Source of the DNA: Marisa cornuarietis
Taxonomy: Eukaryota > Mollusca > Gastropoda > Architaenioglossa > Ampullariidae
DNA length: 64,000 bases
NCBI GenBank assembly: GCA_004794655.1
Contig: SMMW01000623.1
Coordinates: 186,001 to 250,000, forward strand
Direction of reading: 5' to 3'
Shown here: in pieces, positions 58,961 to 64,000 of the stretch
Layout of the letters: the number at the start of each line of letters is the position of its first letter
Numbering within the stretch: position 1 is the first letter of the stretch
Position numbers and translations under genes: made by a program
Notes under the pieces: generated by a model
What the model was told of the DNA's origin: nothing
The model's input: only the letters and a program-made list of their open reading frames with translations
Database searches by the model: none

Positions 58961-59735
58961 TTTGTTTCAGTAGCCACTACACCGGCCAACGAGGCCTCGT
59001 TATGGTTTGGAGATGAGTAAAGTCCATGGATGAGCGAATAGAACCGCAAGAGTTCACTCCTTGGAATCGACATTAGAAGAAAAGTTGTTGAATATGTCCT
59101 ACAACTTCGTGTGGTGAGTTTGTTTTATTCGAGGTTTTATTCCCTCGAAATAATTTAGGTCTATTCTCACGAATGTTTAGGCTTTTTCTCGCGGGTATTG
59201 TTGTACACTCGCATGAGATTTAGGATAAGTTTTGGGATATAACTTCATTCTCAGTGTATTTGGGTTTATCCTCACGTGGGTGTCTTAGCCAGTTGCTAGC
59301 CTTCTACATGTCTTTGCTAGTGTCAGTCTCATCTTCTCATTTACCTGTTTCTCAAAACCTTTTCCCAGCAATATAAAAAGACGTAGTTTAGAAGAAATAT
59401 TGGAGCTACCCTGGCCTGCTTTACGTCTTGTAGATAAATGAAAGAGTAGCAGGAGGCCACCCAGGAGGTTTAGAAACTCATTAGTCACAACTGTCAGACG
59501 CGCACAATCACTTGGGTCCCGAGGCCACCATTTCATCCCCAGCGCCTGTCGCCATGAACTTGGCTCCCCTGCCAGACCAGGTGATGAATGAAGGTAGGAC
59601 TTGTCTTGTCAGCCTCGACAGGGGAGTAAACCTCACACGGCTACCATAGCCTCCACAGCCGCGCATGATGTGCATTGGCGCATGTGCAGTGCATCTCATC
59701 CATATTTGTACACCGCTAGAGGTAACAACAGAATT
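58960..59735. other. Non-repetitive DNA, no gene recognised
   Basis: Short frames only. No domain, splice structure or repeat array was seen. Confidence 0.45.
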
Positions 59736-59930
59736 GATACACACATGTACAATACTACAGATATCAATACAGACTTGATACACACATGTACAATACTACA
59801 GATATCAATACAGACTTGATACACACATGTACAATACTACAGATATAAATACAGACTTGATACACACATGTACAATACTACAGATATCAATACAGACTTG
59901 ATACACACATGTACATAACTAGAGGTAAAT
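59735..59930. repeat. 41-bp tandem repeat, about 4.7 copies
   Basis: Unit: CTTGATACACACATGTACAA followed by TACTACAGATATCAATACAGA; copies are nearly identical. It directly precedes the 51-bp array. Confidence 0.93.
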
Positions 59931-59974
59931 ACCTAATGGATACTTGTTTGTTGTAGATGTTTATTTATGATATA

Positions 59975-60145
59975 ATAATGAATATTTGTATAGCTCATAT
60001 TCACACTCATAGAGAGCATGCTCTAAACAGGGAAGAGACATGGACTACACGGACAGAACCCGAGGGACGGAAGAATAAACAACAGTACTGACGACAAACA
60101 AAGATGGAAAACACAAAAAGGCAGCAAGTAACAGGAACAATTTTT
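59975..60145 (-). mobile_element. LINE A-related 3' UTR fragment inside the 51-bp array
   Basis: TATAGCTCATATTCACACTC, then ATAGAGAGCATGCTCTAAAC and GGCAGCAAGTAACAGGAACA, match the 3' UTR of the 16-kb LINE A copy. It interrupts the first units of the 51-bp array. Confidence 0.65.
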
Positions 60146-60227
60146 GAGGACTTTAGGTAGACTACGGCCCACGCTGACTCAAGCTGCTGCCAACTCACTT
60201 GCTGTGGCTACCATCATATGTAAATGA

Positions 60228-60362
60228 GACTACTGTAACAGTGCATTGTGGGGTAGACCTGCTACACAGTTACAGCGACTCCAAAGAGTTGAGAACACAG
60301 CCAACAGGATGGTCACCCGTGCAAAGTGGTCCACTGTGCACATCACCCCTATCCTACAGAGA
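60228..60362 (+). mobile_element. LINE reverse-transcriptase fragment, opposite orientation
   Basis: A plus-strand frame reads DYCNSALWGRPATQLQRLQR followed by VENTANRMVTRAKW and HITPILQRY. It is homologous to DYCNSLLAG...RLQRVQNSAARLVLRAR of LINE A but clearly diverged, so a related family. Together with the adjacent minus-strand tail it forms a composite insert. Confidence 0.75.
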
Positions 60363-62212
60363 TATGATACTAGTACCTAATGGATACTTGTTTGTTGTAG
60401 ATCTTTGTTGATGTCATAATATGACACTAGTACTTAATGGATACTTGTTTGTTGTAAGTTTATTGTGATATATTATACTATTAATTACTGGATACTTGTT
60501 TGTTGTAAGTTTATTGTGATATATTATACTATTAATTACTGGATACTTGTTTGTTGTAAGTTTATTGTGATATATTATACTATTAATTAATGGATACTTG
60601 TTTGTTGTAAGTTTATTGTGATATATTATACTAGTACTTAATGGATACTTGTTTGTTGTAAGTTTATTGTGATATATTATACTGTTAATTAATGGATACT
60701 TGTTTGTTGTAAGTTTATTGTGATATATTATACTATTAATTACTGGATACTTGTTTGTTGTAAGTTTATTGTGATATATTATACTATTAATTAATGGATA
60801 CTTGCTTGTTGTAAGTTTATTGTGATATATTATACTATTAATTAATGGATACTTGTTTGTTGTAAGTTTATTGTGATATATTATACTAGTACTTAATGGA
60901 TACTTGTTTGTTGTAAGTTTATTGTGATATATTATACTAGTACTTAATGGATACTTGTTTGTTGTAAGTTTATTGTGACATATTATACTGTTAATTAATG
61001 GATACTTGTTTGTTGTAAGTTTATTGTGATATATTATACTATTAATTAATGGATACTTGTTTGTTGTAAGTTTATTGTGATATATTATACTATTAATTAA
61101 TGGATACTTGTTTGTTGTAAGTTTATTGTGATATATTATACTATTAATTAATGGATATTTGTTTGTTGTAAGTTTATTGTGATATATTATACTATTAATT
61201 AATGGATACTTGTTTGTTGTAAGTTTATTGTGATATATTATACTATTAATTAATGGATACTTGTTTGTTGTAAGTTTATTGTGATATATTATACTATTAA
61301 TTAATGGATACTTGTTTGTTGTAAGTTTATTGTGATATATTATACTATTAATTAATGGATACTTGTTTGTTGTAAGTTTATTGTGATATATTATACTATT
61401 AATTAATGGATACTTGTTTGTTGTAAGTTTATTGTGATATATTATACTATTAATTAATGGATACTTGTTTGTTGTAAGTTTATTGTGATATATTATACTG
61501 TTAATTAATGGATACTTGTTTGTTGTAAGTTTATTGTGATATATTATACTATTAATTAATGGATACTTGCTTGTTGTAAGTTTATTGTGATATATTATAC
61601 TGTTAATTAATGGATACTTGTTTGTTGTAAGCTTATTGTGATATATTATACTGTTAATTAATGGATACTTGCTTGTTGTAAGTTTATTGTGATATATTAT
61701 ACTGTTAATTAATGGATACTTGTTTGTTGTAAGCTTATTGTGATATATTATACTGTTAATTAATGGATACTTGTTTGTTGTAAGCTTATTGTGATATATT
61801 ATACTGTTAATTAATGGATACTTGTTTGTTGTAAGTTTATTGTGATATATTATACTATTAATTAATGGATACTTGTTTGTTGTAAGTTTATTGTGATATA
61901 TTATACTGTTAATTAATGGATACTTGTTTGTTGTAAGTTTATTGTGATATATTATACTATTAATTAATGGATACTTGCTTGTTGTAAGTTTATTGTGATA
62001 TATTATACTGTTAATTAATGGATACTTGTTTGTTGTAAGCTTATTGTGATATATTATACTGTTAATTAATGGATACTTGTTTGTTGTAAGTTTATTGTGA
62101 TATATTATACTGTTAATTAATGGATACTTGTTTGTTGTAAGTTTATTGTGACATATTATACTGTTAATTAATGGATACTTGTTTGTTGTAAGTTTATTGT
62201 GATATATGTAGC
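60363..62212. repeat. 51-bp tandem repeat, about 36 copies
   Basis: Unit: TTAATGGATACTTGTTTGTT, then GTAAGTTTATTGTGATATAT and TATACTATTAA. The interior is very uniform. Edge copies (59,936-59,974, about 60,375-60,430 and 63,625-63,660) have GATGTTTATTGATGACATGA instead, linking this array to the 57-bp array at the right edge. Confidence 0.96.
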
Positions 62213-63545
62213 GTTTTGTGTGAAGAGTGCTCTTATGAGTGGTTGCGAGTATGTGAGTACATCTTCATGTAGCTGCGCTCGCGGCACTCTTCTAACTTTT
62301 TCAACAAAAAGGACCGACCAACGATTTCCACATTTAATGTTAAACGAAAAAAGAGTGAATGAATAAACGGGATTAACTATGGGTGGACAACGATATGCTC
62401 TCTGCGGCAGTGTCACCTAACTGAAGATGAGGTAATCCAACACAGGTGAACGGGTAAACTGGTATCCAATAACTCGAAAGTGCGATGAATGGGTGAACAG
62501 GTGATCCGATATGCAGATAATTCAACACAGGCGAACTGATAACCCAGTGTCCAATAGTCCCAAGGTACGATGGATGGGTGAACAGGTGATCTGATGTGCA
62601 GATAATCCAACACAGGCGAGCTGATAACCCAGTGTCCAATAGTCCCAAGGTACGATGGATGGGTGAACAGGTGATCTGATGTGCAGATAATCCAAAACAG
62701 GCGAACTGATGACCCGGTATCCGATATGAAACGATGTCACAACAATTCGTCCCAATTCTTGTTTATAAAGTTGGACATACCCCCTGGTGGTGAAGACGAC
62801 ACCTGTTCGCAACAAAGCTTCTGTCGACCCCGTAAATTCTCTCTCTGATGACCTGTCCTCTACGGTCGTGTCACTGACGGTTTGCAGTAAAGACTCCTGT
62901 TAAAACCATGCCGAACAGATTTTTTCCTCCACCTGAGAGTTAATGGTTTGTAGAGACAGTCTGCCGTCTTCATACAACTCGCTTCTCTCTGGTGGTTTGT
63001 CTCAGGATCAACTCCTACGTGGACACGCTAACGGTTTTCAGTGAATGTCGTATATATAGCTCTGTTCACTCTCAGTGGCTGCCCCAGAATGACCGGTATC
63101 CCCCGCCCCCCCCCGCTCCCCCGACCCCGTGCCTAACTATTGTTCCCCCCCCCAGGTTTCCCACCAATCAAGCCCCTAGCCGCTTGGTTGCTACGAGGAT
63201 TGCCTGGCGACGCGATGGCTGTGCGGGCTCCATGGCGACTGACTACATACACTAACTTCTGTACAATTGTAGTCGGCATGGATGATCACGTTGAACAGTC
63301 CGTGGCGGCCACTATCACATCACACCATGATGTCTTCACTAACATTCCATCCTTGTTCTCAACACAAACATCTCACATCTCTTAGTGACGTCATGGTGTG
63401 ACGTAATACGCAGGTCAACGTCACAGCTCACGAGACTATTCAGGAACGTGCCGCTGTTCCACTCCCCAGGCCTTTGGACACTTACTAAAAATAAATAATG
63501 ATAATGATGATATAATATAAAGAAAGGGTTTGAGCCGTGAAACGT
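62213..63545. other. 1.3-kb block interrupting the array, with an 85-bp repeat
   Basis: Starts with the inverted repeat GAAGAGTGC (62,222-62,230)/GCACTCTTC (62,284-62,292). It holds about 3.7 copies of an 85-bp unit at 62,425-62,740 (GATAATCCAACACAGGCGAA ... GTGAACAGGTGATCTGATGT), then non-repetitive sequence with C-runs near 63,102-63,155. No gene is recognised. 51-bp units resume at about 63,555. Confidence 0.7.
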
Positions 63546-63554
63546 TACAAATAA

Positions 63555-64000
63555 TTATACTATTAATTAATGGATACTTGCTTGTTGTAAGTTTGTTGTG
63601 ATATATTATACTATTAATTAATGGATACTTGTTTGTTGTAGATGTTTATTGATGACATGATATTATACTATAACTTAGTGAAAACTAGTTTGATATAAAT
63701 GTTTATTGATGACATGATATTATACTTTAACTTTGTGAAAACTAGTTTGATATAAATGTTTATTGATGACATGATATTATACTCTAACTTAGTGAAAACT
63801 AGTTTGATATAAATGTTTATTGATGACATGATATTATACTCTAACTTAGTGAAAACTAGTTTGATATAAATGTTTATTGATGACATGATATTATAACTTT
63901 GTGAAAACTAGTTTGATATAAATGTTTATTGATGACATGATATTATACTCTAACTTAGTGAAAACTAGTTTGATATAAATGTTTATTGATGACATGATAT
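63555..64000. repeat. 51-bp units grading into a 57-bp tandem repeat, cut by window edge
   Basis: Two 51-bp units are followed by about six 57-bp units (GAAAACTAGTTTGATATAAA, then TGTTTATTGATGACATGATA and TTATACTCTAACTTAGT). They share TGTTTATTGATGACATGATA with the edge variants of the 51-bp array, so the two arrays are related. The array continues past the right end. Confidence 0.93.

Noticed and set aside
62222..62292. Inverted repeat GAAGAGTGC/GCACTCTTC as a transposon terminus or terminator
   Set aside because: Nine-base arms about 53 bp apart can occur by chance. No target duplication or second pair supports a mobile element.
62992..63255. Proline-rich 87-codon frame after a C-rich acceptor-like tract
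   Set aside because: The prolines come from C-runs, and the sequence after CCCCAG joins no recognised exon.

Overview
This is a stretch of nuclear DNA from an animal. Genes are split by GT-AG introns, the proteins are metazoan, and the interspersed repeats are animal-type LINEs. The LINE types and a decayed multi-EGF gene suit a lophotrochozoan, most likely a gastropod mollusc; that placement is inference, while 'metazoan' is firm. I saw no bacterial operon, tRNA, rRNA or CRISPR.

Layout. (1) 1-6,902, minus strand: the first eleven coding exons of TAF5, a TFIID/SAGA subunit, from its start codon to the first WD40 repeat. The rest lies beyond the left edge. (2) About 7,080-10,003, plus strand: RPL41 (25-residue ribosomal protein eL41) in three coding exons, head to head with TAF5 across a promoter of about 180 bp. 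(3) 10-19 kb: gene-poor DNA with LINE copies, LINE 3' tails, a possible minus-strand terminal exon and a pseudogene of a multiple-EGF scavenger-receptor-like protein. (4) 19.3-21.4 kb: minisatellites. (5) 21,456-32,977, plus strand: a complete eight-exon gene for a secreted trypsin-like serine protease of 340 residues, with a signal peptide, a six-cysteine N-terminal mini-domain, an R-IVGG activation site, and a full H/D/S triad with a trypsin-type Asp. All exon phases join without a break. Its introns are packed with minisatellites, including a 3.4-kb array of a 32-bp unit. (6) 33-52 kb: almost only tandem repeats, with two further 3.5-kb arrays (35-bp and 34-bp units) and a few islands of non-repetitive DNA without recognisable genes. 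(7) 53.6-59 kb: a nest of broken LINEs. (8) 59.7-64 kb: 41-, 51-, 85- and 57-bp arrays interrupted by a LINE fragment and an unidentified 1.3-kb block, running off the right edge.

The genes do not form a pathway. TAF5 and RPL41 are housekeeping genes that may share a promoter; the protease is a secreted enzyme. The most distinctive feature is the link between tandem repeats and splice sites. A 45-bp array ends at the exon 3 acceptor of the protease and each unit resembles that acceptor. A 32-bp array ends at the exon 5 acceptor. The TAF5 exon 8 donor begins three units of 34-39 bp, each starting with a donor-like GT. A long (TG)n tract replaces the pyrimidine tract before protease exon 2, whose 153-nt length allows in-frame skipping. 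By eye, roughly a third of the window is tandem repeat.
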